A DNA stretch of 64,000 bases, taken from contig NW_020167552.1 in assembly GCF_001641265.1 (NCBI RefSeq), positions 62,001 through 126,000 on the forward strand, read 5' to 3'. Source of the DNA: Pseudogymnoascus destructans (lineage: Eukaryota; Ascomycota; Leotiomycetes; Thelebolales; Thelebolaceae). Made by a program: the position numbers and the translations under genes. The notes under the pieces were generated by a model, which made no database searches, was not told the DNA's origin, and saw nothing but the letters and a program-made list of their open reading frames with translations. Of this stretch, positions 12,825 through 24,882 are shown piece by piece; position 1 is the first letter of the stretch, and each line of letters begins with the position of its first letter.

Positions 12825-14375
12825 TTTCAGGTCAACGTCTCAGGTCGACTCCGGCCTTGCGGTCAGAGAGGGCCTGCAGTGTTATTTGGAAGACAGAAGC
12901 CTCTTTACAATAATTGCGCCATTTAATATTCTTTTGGTGGTGATGTTGATGAAGATTGAGCTTAGAGGTGAGACTGGGTGACAAGCGCACGTGATCAGCA
13001 GGGTTCTTTGATCGAGTCTTCTTAGATAGAATAGATAGAACAGTGGTAAATACCCTTTTTATTATTTATTGGTCGACGAAGGGTAGTATTAATATAATAT
13101 CGTAACTCTCTCTCCAATCAATGGTAGGTAGTGTGAGAGTGGTGTTGTGTGATAAGAAGGAAGGATGGAAGGAAGGAAGGAAGGAAGGAAGGAAGGAAGG
13201 GAAGGAAGGTGATCGTATATCACGTGCTGTTTATACACGTGATTGGTCTGTGTCGCTTCGTTGAAAATTGGCGGGCGGTCGGCGGGATTAAAGGGATCTC
13301 CTACCATGATTATATACCTGATCACCGCAGATTTCGCAAAAATTTCCGCAAATTTCACCTGCGTGCTCGCTTATTTAGCGTGCAGCCACACCCCTGTCGT
13401 CACAGCCGCCTCAACTTTTTTTTTGGTATAGAGACAGTCTGATCAGTGGCTTTCTTTAACCTTTCTTACACGCGATTATACGCGTTCGAAGGTGTTCATA
13501 GGCGTAAATACGCGATCAACCGCGATCATACGAGCAACATTTGCTCGTAATCTGCGGGAAATTACCTTGCTCTGCTTATTATCACTTTGAGGATTTACGG
13601 TACAGTAATTATGAATGGAATATGGGTCCTTGATACTCTCCTTGATCACCTATCTATCACACCGCGACGATCACACCGCGACTATCACGCCGCGACTGCC
13701 CGATGAGAGACACAATCGTGCATGCAGCAACTCACTGTACTCACTCACTGATCTCACTCACTTACGTTTAACCTTCTGAGTCAGTAGGGACAAGGTCAGG
13801 AAGCACAAAGCCAGGAAGCACAAAGCCAGGAGGAGCGGCCAACGTCCCAAATTTCCCCATAAACACGCGTCGCAATGTTGTTTGTCTGCAATGTATTCGT
13901 TCGCAGGCCCCCAAAGACAGATAGATATATGATATTCTATTTACAGACGGACACCCCCTGCGGATAAAGTTTTGGCCCAACACGGCAAATAAAACCTAGC
14001 ATAATGAAATTTGGATATTCTAATTATTCTCATTGGTCGCCACTGACGATGGGGGTCGATGGAGAAGTAGCTGGGGTGGCAGAACCCTTCACCGCCCAAC
14101 CTGCACCGCCGCGATCCAAGGCAGTCGAGGAGCACGGGCGAGAACAACACCAAGCTTCTGTTCGAAACTCTGCCTCCAATCCTCCCAGAGCATTCAATTC
14201 ATTCATAAATACTCTCTTCTTTCCCCCATTGTGTATATAAGGTATAGCCACGCATGGTTGTTGGATCATACCAACCCCTCTACGAACCCAGCGACACTCA
14301 ATGCCGTTACCTGAGCCTACAGCTGTCCTTACCTAGCGCTGCACCCACGATCCGACTTATCTCGACCGCGACAAC
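12825..14375. other. intergenic between divergent MOT1 and kinase genes
   Basis: Shared upstream region of MOT1 (minus) and the kinase (plus). It holds a GGAA repeat, several CACGTG-core sites (near 12987, 13219 and 13237), short direct repeats of ACACCGCGACNATC near 13658-13700 and a TATATAAGG stretch near 14235 about 140 bases before the kinase ATG. No protein-coding gene is supported. Confidence 0.6.
13157..13209. repeat. (GGAA)n microsatellite
   Basis: About 12 tandem GGAA units with one interruption, upstream of MOT1. Confidence 0.9.
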
Positions 14376-17300
14376 ATGTCATACACCCCTTCGATACCAA
14401 TGGCCGCTGGGGCAAGACCAGCCCCTTATGGAGCTCACCCACCACATGCGCCGGCCATTCCGCAAGGGACCTTCTCTCCGGGCACCAAGATCACTGTGGG
14501 GGGGCACAAGGTCGTCATCCAGAAATACTTCTCCGAGGGTGGCTTTGCCCATGTCTACCTGGTCAAGATGCCGGAGCCCAAGGATGGCACCCATATTGCG
14601 GTGCTCAAACGCGTTGCCGTGCCCGACAAGGACTCCCTGGGGAACATGCGGACGGAGGTCGAGACGATGAAGAAGCTCAAGGGTCACCGCCCCATCGTAA
14701 AATACTACGACTCACACGCCTCGCAACTCAAGGGCGGCGGATACGAGGTCTTCCTGCTGATGGAGTTCTGCAGCGGCGGCGGGCTGATCGACTTTATGAA
14801 CACACGACTACAGAATCGGCTTACGGAGCCGGAGATATTGAAGATATTCTCAGACGTCACGGAGGGCGTGGCCTGCATGCACTACCTCAAGCCGCCGCTA
14901 TTGCATCGCGATCTCAAGGTTGAGAATGTTCTCATAACGAAAACCTCAAGCGGGGAAAGACGCTACAAGCTCTGCGACTTTGGCTCTACGGCGCCGCCGA
15001 GGGCGGCTGCGACCACAGCCGCGGAATGCCGACTTATCGAAGAAGATGTACAAAAACATACCACTTTACAGTACAGGAGTCCGGAGATGGTTGATGTATA
15101 TCGCAAACTGCCCATTGACGAGAAGTCCGATATTTGGGCTCTTGGCGTGTTATTATATAAGCTGTGCTACTACACTACTCCTTTCGAAGAGAAAGGGCAA
15201 CTTTCAATTCTTAATGCTAGCTTCAAGTTCCCTGCGTTCCCTGTCTTTTCAGACAGGCTAAAGTTGATGATTGGTAAGTCTTATTGCAAAAGTTATATCC
15301 AGAGATGCTAAAAAAGTGTAGCGACAATGCTCCGTGAGAACCCAGATGAGCGGCCAAATGTATATCAGGTACTCCGCGAAGCATGCCATTTGCAAGGTAT
15401 CGAAGTACCTATTAAAAATGTGAGCTATACTATCCATTCTCGAGACCACTACTAACCTATGCAGATATACGCTGGGGGAAACGACTTACATATGAAACGA
15501 AACCAGTCATTACCCAACCCCCACACACATGCGTCTCCTGCCGTAGGCGCTGCGTTCTCACCACCAACCCAGCAAAAGGCTGCGATTCCAGATGTGATAC
15601 CCATGCGCCGAGGCCGGCCAACTACGACACCCCAGGCCCCAGCTCCAAAGCCAACGCCGTCTCCTATGCGCGTGACGAGCGACGACCCATTTGCAGCATT
15701 GGATGCAAAGTCCGCTCCCCCGACCGACGAGCTTTCCTCGAAGTTCCCCAGCATAGACCAATTTTCTCTTTTGCACGAGAAGGGCTCAAAGTTCGAATTT
15801 GATAGTACTTCGCCAACGACATCCTCAAAACCAAAGGACTTGAACCAGAGAGTGACAGAGAAGCTGGCTGATAATGCGTTTGCCGCTTCTGCGCCACGCA
15901 CTGGAGCGGGACCATCCTCCCAAGCTAGGCCATCGACCAGCTCGATGAGCAAAGCGCAGCAGATCATATTCAACACGCCTGAGTTACAAGCAACTATATC
16001 CCCGCCGTCAGAGGAAAAAGTGCCAACCACGTACAAACCCAAGTCGTCATACGTGTCGGAAGGCACCATGACATCCCCCAGCCAGCCAACAGATTTCCAA
16101 TATAAACCAGCGCCTATACACCGCTTCCCGCCATCCGATCAGCATAGATCAGTAAGCCTCCCACGCAACCGTGCTTCTATAGAATTGGAGGCACCCAATC
16201 GGGGACTCCTATCAGAGTCTCCTCAACCAACAGCAGCATCGAGAAGCTGGTCTTCTCAACTAAAGGCTGCCGAGAACAAGCGGCCTGTCTCCTCCAGGCC
16301 CTCCCTCGAAACAGTTCGCACCAGCAACGATGACCTGGAGCCAGTCCCGAGAAATCTCCCCAAAGATGCCCGTCCTCGACCATCCAGCGCATACCTAGAA
16401 TCGCACATGGAATTCCTCCGTGACCGCGAACAATCCCAGCCCAAGACAAACTTCCTCGGCAAGGCGCTTCCCCACGCCAAAACCACGGACGCGCCACCCC
16501 CACGCACCTCCCCCCCCGAACCAGCCTTCCTAGATGAAGACCCCAACATCGAGTCCAACGTCGAGTTCCTCCGCCAAATGGAAGACCAAGACTCCTCCTC
16601 GCGCGGCCACAAATCCCGCAGCAGCATCTCCGGGAACAAACCCAAGCGCGCCTCCCTCCCCTCCATGACCCTCGCCGGCACCAAGAACCTCTTCGCCGGC
16701 AAGTTCGGCGACGCATTCAAGCGCTTCGAGAGCAACGCCGCCACCCCCCCGCGCTCCCGCTCCCCATCCCCCGACCACGACCTCGACGCCCGCTTCCTCA
16801 CCCCCATCGCTGGCTCCGAAGCCACAGACGACCGCAGCGACGACGGCCGCCCTGACGACGCCGCCCTGTCGGGCGAACAGCGCCGCGAAGCCGAGCGTCT
16901 CCGTCTCGCTGCCGAAGAGCGCCGCGTCGCACAAGCAGCTGCGGAGTACCGCCAGCGCGTCGCCCACCGCGATCCCTCCTCCGCCACTGGACCTCCGCCC
17001 CGAAGCATCGGGGGGGTGTTGAGAGCGGCGACGATCCAGAACAAGGTGAAGACCCTGCTCGATGAGAATGCGCGCCCTGAACCGGCGCGCACGGCACATG
17101 GGTATGGTCACTTTACTGATGATGACGCTGCGCAGCAGGGCGAGGCGTCCTCATCTTCATCCTCCCAGCAGCAGCGCGAGCGCGAGAGGCCTGGCGCGAC
17201 GCAGCAGCAGCAGCAGCAGCAGAAACAGCAGCCGATTGCGTGGAGGCCTGTAGGCAGCGCCGCGCCAGCGGCGAGGGGGGGCCGGCCGAACGCCCCGCCG

Positions 17301-17531
17301 AAACCGGTGCATTTGCACACGGGGCGGGGTGGGAAGGGGGGGTATGCGGCGCCGCCGGAGGAGAGGGGAGCGCCGCAGATGCCGCTAGGGATGGGGGAGA
17401 TGAAGGTTGATATGAGTCAGAGGGAGAAGGATGAGTATATTAGGGATTTTAGTCGGAGGTATCCGAGTTTGAGTGGGATTGAGATGGTGGAGACGGTTGT
17501 GGGGGAAGGGGGGAGGAGTAGGGAGGTTTAG
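14376..17531 (+). CDS. Ark1/Prk1 (NAK) family serine/threonine kinase
   Basis: An actin-patch and endocytosis kinase of the Ark1/Prk1/AAK1 type. In yeast these phosphorylate Pan1, Sla1 and other coat proteins at the cortex. Three exons: 14376-15273, 15322-15419 and 15465-17531. The introns are 48 and 45 bp, the second with ACTAAC before its acceptor, giving 1020 residues. The kinase domain lies at about residues 40-325: the NAK-type glycine loop FSEGGFAHVYL, AVLKRV lysine, HRDLKVEN, CDFGS and YRSPEM in place of APE. The tail of about 690 residues is disordered, with Pro/Ser/Thr-rich stretches, two LESHMEFLRD/VEFLRQ-like motifs, a Gln run (near 17205-17230) and a conserved-looking C-terminus (REKDEYIRDFSRRYPSL). 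Which paralogue it is (Ark1, Prk1 or Akl1) I cannot decide. Confidence 0.93.
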
Positions 17532-17674
17532 ATGGGTGAGGGTGTGTGTGGTAGACATGCCTAGATGGTTAGTTATTGGGTGTTAGGGTAGATGGGTTAT
17601 GGTAACGAATAGATGCTACCACTGATTATCTCAAATTCGCTGACCTCCCTGCGAAAGGACTATATTAACAGAAT

Positions 17675-19432
17675 CTACAACACCACCAGCCCCGCAACCG
17701 AAACAACCACAGCAGTCATCCAAGAAGCAACTCCCCATCCCCCAAACACACGCACCGAGCTCGCCGCGCTCTTATTACTACTGCCAGTCCCACTACCAGA
17801 GCTTCCAGTAGCACTTCCCGCCGGGGCCGCGTTCTTGGCAGAAGCAATAATGCTCTCACACGACGACGCTGGGGTCGGGTTTGCCACAACCGTCGCGCTA
17901 CCGCCAAAATCGCAAGCATCGGCCTTGCTATTCTGCTGAAGGTAGTACGCATTGAAAGCGTTGGAGAGCTTATCATGATCGCTGCAGCCGAGATAGACAC
18001 CATAAGCCCCCTTAGCAGTATCGGCCACGAAACCCGAGCAAGCGGTAGCGGAGAGACCGCACACGGAGTTGAAGAGCTTGGAGAGGTCGTCCAGGGGGAG
18101 GTTGGGCTTAGCGACGCACTTGAGGGCGGAAGTCATGCAGCTGCACACCGCGGCGTTGGGGGTGGGCGGGAGGCCGGTGGGAGCGACTTGCCACTGGTCG
18201 TTGACGGTTGGGCAGGCTTGTCCGGCGGTGTTTGTAGGGGAGTAACTCGCGGAGTTGACGGAGGATGGGGAGACGGCGTGGATCTTGGTGGAGAAGTTAT
18301 CGTAGTCCTTGAGCTTTGTGACGGTATTCCCGGTGAGGGAGACGAGACCGTAATCATTCACTTCTTGGAAATACTCGTAAACAATCCCCCCCGAGAAGAC
18401 CTTCGACATATCCGTCCCATAAAGCGCAGCGACCTCATTGAAGACGCGCGGCGCGGTGCCGCTGGCCGTGCCCTCGTTGCAGCCGTACTCGGCGAAGAAG
18501 ACGGGGACGTTGTAGGACGAGAAGGTCTCGGTGTGGTTCTGGTACCCCGAGGTCACGTAGGTGGACGGGTCGCACCAGGAGTAGATGTTGTAGCCCCAGA
18601 AGTCGATGGTGTCGGCGACATCACCGCAGTTGAAGTAGGCAGCTACTCTGGCGCGGGTGGTGGCATCGTCATCGGCGGCATAGCCGACGCCCGTGGTGTG
18701 GCCAGCGGCCTTGATGTAGGCCTTTGTGTCGCGGATGGCGGCCTTGACGAAGGCCGAGGCGGGGGTGTAGGAGGCATTGTTGGTCACCTCGTTACCGGCG
18801 AAGAAGCCAATGACATTGGGGTATTTGGCGAGGGAGTCGACGACGGAGGTGTAGCGGTTGTAGAGATCGAGGTTCCATTCTGGGGTCTCTCGGTTGATGG
18901 ATAGGTTGGGCTGGCCGAGATCGCTGATCACGTAGATGCCGGCGGCGTCGAGGAGCTTCATGCATGCTGAGTGATCGGCTGTGGGGTCGATGGCGTAGGT
19001 TCGGATGACATTGGCGCCAAGGGCTTGGAGGAGTGGGACATCACGCTGGCAGGCAGCTGAGTTTGCGAGTGGATCGCTGTACTTGGCTGTTGATAAATCA
19101 GTATTGGGTTGTTTGATCACTGTTCCCGTTGCACAATGAAGAGAGAATGTATAGTACCAGTACTGCTGCTTCCGCTAGATTCTCCAGCGGCGCCCACTCC
19201 TTCCTGGTAGGCGACGCCTTTGATGAAGAATTGGGTGCCGTTGGTCTTGTAGAAGAATTTTGAACCCTGGAGAGGTGAGAGGAACGGTTAGTTGAGATGG
19301 CTGAAGAACAGAATCTGGGATCGATCTCACCTTGATAATTACCGGATCGACGGTAGCACTGACAGCGCCGAAGAAGCCCGCTGCAGCAAAGAGCACAGAC
19401 ACGGAACGGATAGCGGAGCCCTTCATCTTCAT
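17675..19432 (-). CDS. GPI-anchored 1,3-beta-glucanosyltransferase (GH72 + CBM43)
   Basis: A Gas/Gel family enzyme that elongates wall beta-1,3-glucan by transglycosylation at the outer plasma membrane. Three exons: 19331-19432, 19158-19266 and 17675-19086, giving 540 residues. The second intron has a weak GTACTA donor but keeps frame perfectly. The N-terminus is a secretion signal (SVLFAAAGFFGAVSA). The GH72 domain follows with KGVAYQEG, acid/base Glu in FFAGNEVTNN and nucleophile Glu in VFFAEYGCNEG. A cysteine-rich X8/CBM43 module comes next (AAVCSCMTSALKCV ... VCGLSATACSGFV ... YLGCSDHDKLSNAFNAYY). A Ser/Gly linker and a hydrophobic C-terminus complete a typical GPI-attachment signal. The CBM43 module places it in the Gas1/Gel4-like subgroup. 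Confidence 0.95.
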
Positions 19433-20109
19433 GGCTGCTAAATGGAAACTGCTCGCAGTAAATGAAGAACGATAAAAAGAGTGTGTTTTGACCAGAGGAA
19501 GGAGAAATGGGAGGGATGTAGATGGATGGGGGAGATGAACGCTTATGAGGGGGTACGCGTTTGCTAGATATCAGCCGCCTGCAATTGGGTTGGGGGAAGA
19601 GAATTGGGAACCTAGCCGCGGAGATTCACATTTACATCACGGGAGATGTAGAATCGCCGTGCATCACTTATTGTCTGCTCAGCCACAATTTCGGGTTTCG
19701 CTTGAATTGAAGGGATTCGTGGCTATTGGGAAATGTACCAATTTAGGATGTTGTTGTTCTAATTTGGTAACTGGTTAAATGTGGTTAGGTTGGTATAAAA
19801 ATATCGAAGAAACCCTTTCGGATAAACCCTTTTTCTTCCGGTTCGCTCCACAAGGCAACAGCCAAGCTTTTCCACAAGACGCTAATAGAACCTTATGCAA
19901 ACCACACGTGATTCTAAAATTATACGGTTCTAATTATGTAAATTATGACAAATCCGACGTCACTGAAAATAAACACAACATTTCATTTTCTCCACCCCCA
20001 CCACTAGCGCCAAATTATGAGATAGATACCTGCCCTCCTTCATCTCCAACTCAACTATCCCCCCAGTCAACCAACCAGAGCACGATCCCCGTGCACATCA
20101 CCATCCACC
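19433..20109. other. intergenic between divergent glucanosyltransferase and BMT6
   Basis: A divergent promoter region with AT-rich blocks and one ACACGTGATT site near 19905. No gene seen. Confidence 0.6.
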
Positions 20110-21498
20110 ATGAGCAAATACGTCCGCCAACAAAAATCCCTCCCCAAACACCCCAAAACCCCCTCCTCCGCCGACTCCCCCTTCGCACCCACCCCCATCC
20201 CCGTGGCCCCCCGCCAACGCCCCGGCTGGTCCGGCCCCGGCTACACCAAGAAGGGCGGGAAACACATTCCGCGGCCTCCGCCGGCACCGAAGCCCGTCGT
20301 GATACCCCCAGGAGACGAGCACCAAGCGCTCGGGCAGCCGGATCAGCAGCTCCTGCTTGATGCGGTCAGGAAGGCGTTTCCGCGGTGCGAGGACTATGAG
20401 GCGCTGAAGGTAGTGCTGGCGGGTGTGGAGGAGAAGGTGAGGGAGGGGGATTGGAACGCGGCGTTTGGGAGTGCGGAGGCGAGAGAGGCGTGGGTTGTTA
20501 AATGGGGGGCGGAGAGGGCGGTTTGGTTTGCGAATTTGTTGGTGAGGGTTGTGGAGACGCTTGATGATGACCCTTTATTTGCGATGCTACGGGGTAGGAC
20601 GGAGGATGAGGAGGAGGACGATGAGGAGGAAGAGAAGGAGGAGGAAAAGAAGGAGGAAAAGAAGGAGGAAAGGGAGGAGGAAAAGAAGGAGGAAAAGGAG
20701 GAGGAAAAGAAGGAGGAGAATGACGACGACGAAGATGAGGAGGAAAAGAAGGAGGAGAATGATGACGACGAAGACGAGGAGGAAGTGCTGCGAGTTGTCA
20801 GTTTTGGCGGCGGCCCAGCAGAGGTCCTGGCACTGGGCGCAGTAATCCGACATCTCCGCCCCGACGCATACGGCAAATCGAAAGCAGACCTCGAATCCTC
20901 AGACTCCGACTCCAATGCAGGCCAAATCATTGATCTCAACCTAACTAACACCGTGAACTGGACGCCCGAGATCTCCACCTCCCACGAAGCGCTCTTATCC
21001 CCTCCTACGCTCTCAAAATACGCCTCCGCATCCGCGATCGCTAACAGCTCGCCATTCTTGGCGAAATCGGCGTTGGAGCTGGAGATGAAGAAGTTTAGCG
21101 CTTTAGAGGCGAGCCAGGAGGAGGTGGAAGACCTCGTGGGCGAGGAGGCCGCGCTGATTACGCTGTTCTACACCGTCGCTGATCTGGCTGCGACGAGCGT
21201 GGCGAAGACGGTGGCGCTGCTGCTGAAGCTGACGATTGCGGCGCCGAAGGGGAGTCTGGTGGTTGTGTTTGATCATGCGGAGGAGGAGGGGAAGAAGGGG
21301 TATCCGCTGAGATATTTGTTGGATATGGCGTTTTTGGGGAAGAAGCCGTTGGGAGAGGATGAGGAGGAGGGGGTCAGGCCGGCGTGGAAGATGTTGTTGG
21401 CGGATGAGGAGAGGGTGGTTAAGGCGTGTGATGGGGTGAGGTATGCGTTGGCGTTGGAGACGGCGAAGGCACAGGTTTATGTGTTTAGGCGGCTGTAG
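20110..21498 (+). CDS. BMT6: 25S rRNA uridine-N3 methyltransferase, Bmt6-like
   Basis: A single-exon gene of 462 residues resembling the fungal Bmt6 family (Methyltransf_34), which methylates a uridine of 25S rRNA in the nucleolus using S-adenosylmethionine. The basic, Pro-rich N-terminus (residues 1-65) fits a nucleolar protein. The SAM-binding motif I is VVSFGGGPAEVLALGA (about residues 235-250), then IIDLNLTNTVNWTPEI, LSPPTLSKYASASAIA, a catalytic-domain core ALITLFYTVADLAATSVAKT and YPLRYLLDMAFLG near the end, all in family order. The odd feature is an almost pure Glu/Lys/Asp insertion of about 70 residues (20605-20790) directly before motif I. Yeast Bmt6 is about 365 residues, so the insertion accounts for much of the extra length. 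Confidence 0.8.
   Translation: MSKYVRQQKSLPKHPKTPSSADSPFAPTPIPVAPRQRPGWSGPGYTKKGGKHIPRPPPAPKPVVIPPGDEHQALGQPDQQLLLDAVRKAFPRCEDYEALKVVLAGVEEKVREGDWNAAFGSAEAREAWVVKWGAERAVWFANLLVRVVETLDDDPLFAMLRGRTEDEEEDDEEEEKEEEKKEEKKEEREEEKKEEKEEEKKEENDDDEDEEEKKEENDDDEDEEEVLRVVSFGGGPAEVLALGAVIRHLRPDAYGKSKADLESSDSDSNAGQIIDLNLTNTVNWTPEISTSHEALLSPPTLSKYASASAIANSSPFLAKSALELEMKKFSALEASQEEVEDLVGEEAALITLFYTVADLAATSVAKTVALLLKLTIAAPKGSLVVVFDHAEEEGKKGYPLRYLLDMAFLGKKPLGEDEEEGVRPAWKMLLADEERVVKACDGVRYALALETAKAQVYVFRRL
20605..20790 (+). repeat. GAGGAGGAAAAGAAG-type repeats encoding a Glu/Lys tract
   Basis: Purine-only in-frame repeats inside BMT6, including a duplicated GAGAATGAYGACGACGAAGA block at about 20717 and 20756. 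They encode the acidic insertion. Confidence 0.85.
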
Positions 21499-22688
21499 GA
21501 TATCTGGGGGATATGAGAGAAGAAGTGATATATGCAGTTACTGGGTGCTTGAGAAAGGAAAGTAAAATTTATATATTCTTGATGACCACTTGGCCTTCTC
21601 AACACACACTGAAGCTTCTTATATGCAATCCTATGCACTAAAAGCTCCCAAGTCCTGCATGACAATCTTCACGAGGACGCTAGAGATAGCTCTGAGGATC
21701 ATTCTACCGAGTAATAGGGGGTTGACACTGGATTTGGCAGCGAGAATCTGGTGGTGAGAAGCTGTCAGCAAGAATCTGTCGGTGAGAACTTATCGGTAAG
21801 AAGCTGTCGTCATCCACATCTTCCTGCCATCTCGGAGTTAAAGACTCCGATTATATCCAGATGGACGTGCGCCTCTCTGGGACGGCCAAGGGCTGTGTTT
21901 TAAGCCCTTATATCGCCTTGGCGAACAATTCGGTGTATCTAACGAGATACCATGCTCTACCTCGACTACTGGATCTTCTGCCGCTGGTGTGACTTTTCCT
22001 CCTTCGCCCCTTCCCTATCCGTACCTTTCCTCTTCGCTCCTTCCCTCTTTACCCCTCTCCCCTTCGCTTTTTCTCCATCCCCCCTTCGCCGTTTTCCCCT
22101 TTCCTTCACCGTCTCCTTTGCTATTTCCCTCGTTGCACTCTCATTGGCACTTTCCCTCGTTGAAGTGTCATTGGAACCTTCCTTCTTGCGCTATTAATCA
22201 TCGCTCCTTCCTCTTAGTTCCGTCCTCTTCGTCTCTTCATCTTCGTCGCATCCTCTTCGTCGCATCCTCTTCGTCGCATCCTCTTTGTCGCATCCTCTTA
22301 GTTGCATCCTCTTCGTCGCATCCTCTTCGTCGCATCCTCTTCGTCGCATCCTCTTCGCGCCTCTCTCTATTCCTCTCGTCTCTAGACCAGCCACCGTCCT
22401 TTTATTGATCTCTCTTTGCCCTTATCCTCACTTAGTAGCTACGCGTCCCCGTCAGAATTACCCTGGGGAATTTTCTCGCCTTTGTGGTCTGTGCTTGCCC
22501 CTATATTAGAATAAAATAGTAGAGAGCAACTCCAGTGTGGCGAGGGTAGATTACACCCGAGACCCATTGCCCTCCAAATCGCGCGAAGCGCCCCGAACAG
22601 AGTGCAACATGTCTACGATGTACTCGATACATTCAACTTCGACGGCCAGAGGAGCAAGGAAAAGCGGTATAATTGTGCAAGGCTCTAT
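21499..22688. other. intergenic, pyrimidine-rich, no gene recognised
   Basis: Separates BMT6 from the SCOT pseudogene. Open frames at 21950-22400 are made of CT-rich sequence and a 14-bp tandem array, and no domain is recognisable. Confidence 0.5.
22242..22353. repeat. 14-bp TTCGTCGCATCCTC tandem array, eight copies
   Basis: Eight contiguous 14-bp units. Copies 4 and 5 carry substitutions; the others are identical. There are no spacers, so it is a minisatellite and not a CRISPR-like array. Confidence 0.92.
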
Positions 22689-23654
22689 TTATTCCATGGC
22701 GCTCAAATGGCCCGCAATTGAAAACCTTGCCCCCGTTTTACTCTCAATCTCTTCAACACCCACTCCTGGGGCCAGCTCCGTCAAAGCGAGGCCACCGTTG
22801 GCGCGGTCGACCTGGAAGACGCACTGTATTACCTGTTAGCTATCTTCACTGTCTTACTGCCCCATGATAATCCATTCTTACCAAGTCTGTGATGATTGTG
22901 CTAACACAGTTTGCTCCTGTTAATGGTAAACTGTACTTTTGCACGGTTTTAGGGGAACCATCCTTGGCGACATGTGTTGTAGTCACAACAATTCTAGTCT
23001 TGTCAGGATTGGACACTAGGTCCATAGCTCCTCCCATTCCCTTGAAAGCCTTTCCAGGAATCATATAATTAGTCAGATCGCCATTGGCACTGACTTGCAA
23101 AGCCTAGACATTTGTCAAAGCCTAGACATTTATCAATTTCGACTCAAACTCGAAACAAAAGGGTACGAACACCTAAAATTGACACGTCCATGTATTATCA
23201 TTCTAAAGGACTCGCTGCTATCGAAGGTAGAGGCACCCGGGAGTAAAGTAGCTGTCTCTTTTCCAGCATTTACAATGTCTCTATACACTGGTTAGAACAC
23301 GGACAGTTGGGGTTAGGGAGCCTCAGCTTACGGGTCGATTTCTTCAGTAGTGGGATATTTTCTACCTGCAACACCACAGAGACCAAACCCGGAGCTAAGA
23401 AGAGTAGTGCCACTCTTTAGGTCGGCTACAGCCTCGTCTGCATCCTTGAATAATTTGGAACCCGCGCGTTCAATCCTTGAGGCAAGTTTAACATCTTGCT
23501 GAAAGGCGACAGTGGGGCTATTTTTCACAGAGAAAGTCCTGGAAGTATTTGAACGCACACTCGCCAGGCGGCAAGCGTCTACTTGTTGCCTCTGCTTCGA
23601 TATATTTATCATGCTCCTCGACAACCGTATCGCTGATACACGGCAAGTCGTCAT
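22689..23654 (-). pseudogene. succinyl-CoA:3-ketoacid CoA transferase, internally deleted
   Basis: Both ends of a mitochondrial SCOT-type CoA transferase are present. The basic N-terminal presequence (from MTTCRVSAIRLSRSM) leads to KLFKDADEAVADLKSGTTLL and GFGLCGVA. The text then jumps directly to GRKYPTTEEIDP, which in the family lies some 250 residues later, near the domain junction. After an intron come DIVNAGKETATLLPGASTFD, then VSANGDLTNYMIPGK, KGMGGAMDLVSNPDKT and, after a further GTAAGA..CAG intron, VFQVDRANGGLALTELAPG and a stop. Most of the N-terminal domain and its following segment are missing. The catalytic Glu of the C-terminal domain should also lie in the lost part. The splice between HGRVNF and ALQVSANGD does not keep frame with visible signals. 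I infer an inactive, deleted copy; a functional paralogue presumably lies elsewhere. Confidence 0.85.
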
Positions 23655-24360
23655 TTTCATCAGTAAATCGGAAGAAGGGGCAATAGAACAAAGATATCGA
23701 GTAATATTAGATCTGAGTTGAGCATGCAACGGTTTCAGGGTACAGATGGATTCAATATTTGACTGATTATATCATATTATACTGGTACGCAGTGACCTCG
23801 GCAGTGGCATGGAGAGACCGAGTAGAATTTCCGGTGACGGCCCAGCGGCCTCCTATATTACCCGAATAGATCCCTTTGGATCTATGCCCGAGTTAAGCTT
23901 GCGATATTGCTTTGGATATATTGCTCGTCAAATTTATTGGGTGGAGAGTATGGTGGTAGAGCTGATTTCGGCGTGAGAGTGGCAGTAGAAATGTAACAAA
24001 TGGCACTTCTTCTTGGGATATGACGAGATAAACCTGATCTGATGTCTGTAGAAGATATGGCTCAACATATAAAGTGTTGAGAAGAATAATGGAAACTATT
24101 TTACAAACTCGTTTGTCTAAATTGACACATCGATTACGGGTATCCTCGTGGTCTCTTAAAAATCACATACACTGAGAAGAATAATCACTTCAGACTGTAG
24201 TTCATCACACATTAACAAAACAATGGTTTAGAAGAGAATTATATTAAAGAAATATACGGAGATGTTGATGCGCAGAGAAATACTAATCGTCGGGACCGCC
24301 TGTTCGCTTCGCTCACAGTCGGAGGAAGCGAGTGTCCCCCCCGGTAAGCAAGTGTCCCTC
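23655..24360. other. AT-rich, gene-free
   Basis: No coding potential. The base composition drops to AT-rich here and stays so to about 28.9 kb, except in repeats. Confidence 0.5.
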
Positions 24361-24745
24361 TCAAAATCCACCACATACCAACCACCAACCACGTACCACC
24401 CACCACCCACCACTCCAAAGATTTGGATATGCCGTCCGTTGAGCAGGCTCTATCCACCAACCTCTAGCATCACATTCGGGGGTAACTGGCAATTGACAGT
24501 ATTTGAGATACTCGTCTTGAAGAAGAGGCTGATAACGCTGCTGCTTTGCCTTTGTCCAACGCTCAAATCCAGACTTTGCATCGCTAGGATCTAAGTCTGA
24601 TAAACTTATAGGCACAATTGCTGGCTTATACGATCCGTCCCATAATGATTGAACTGATGCTCTCGCAGCTTCTATCCAAGATTTTGACCAATTATCATAG
24701 ATATAAGTCCATTTCTGGCTTGGAATAAGCACTAATGCAGCAACA
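24361..24745 (-). pseudogene. hAT transposase fragment
   Basis: A minus-strand reading frame with LIPSQKWTYIYDNW and, near its end, ARGWWIEPAQRTAYPNL. This matches the order of motifs just before the dimerisation domain in fungal hAT transposases. The better-preserved copy at 53738-54001 has ARAWWLEPTQ-like text at the same point. Upstream zinc finger and the C-terminal dimerisation part are not found nearby. Non-functional relic. Confidence 0.7.
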
Positions 24746-24882
24746 TATGTAGACGAGCTATATGTTATTAGCTATAACGTAACGTATTTCCCAATTGAAC
24801 CGTGCACCCGGTCGAACCGTGCAAAATAGCCACCAAAATACAACTTCGTAGGTATATTATAACAACAACCCTTTAAAACACT

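Noticed and set aside
17975..18904. 309-codon open frame antisense to the glucanosyltransferase
   Set aside because: Gly/Val/Asp-rich mirror of the GH72 coding strand. No domain, no independent promoter evidence.
22242..22353. CRISPR-like regular array
   Set aside because: Eight directly adjacent 14-bp units without spacers, in a eukaryotic genome: a minisatellite.
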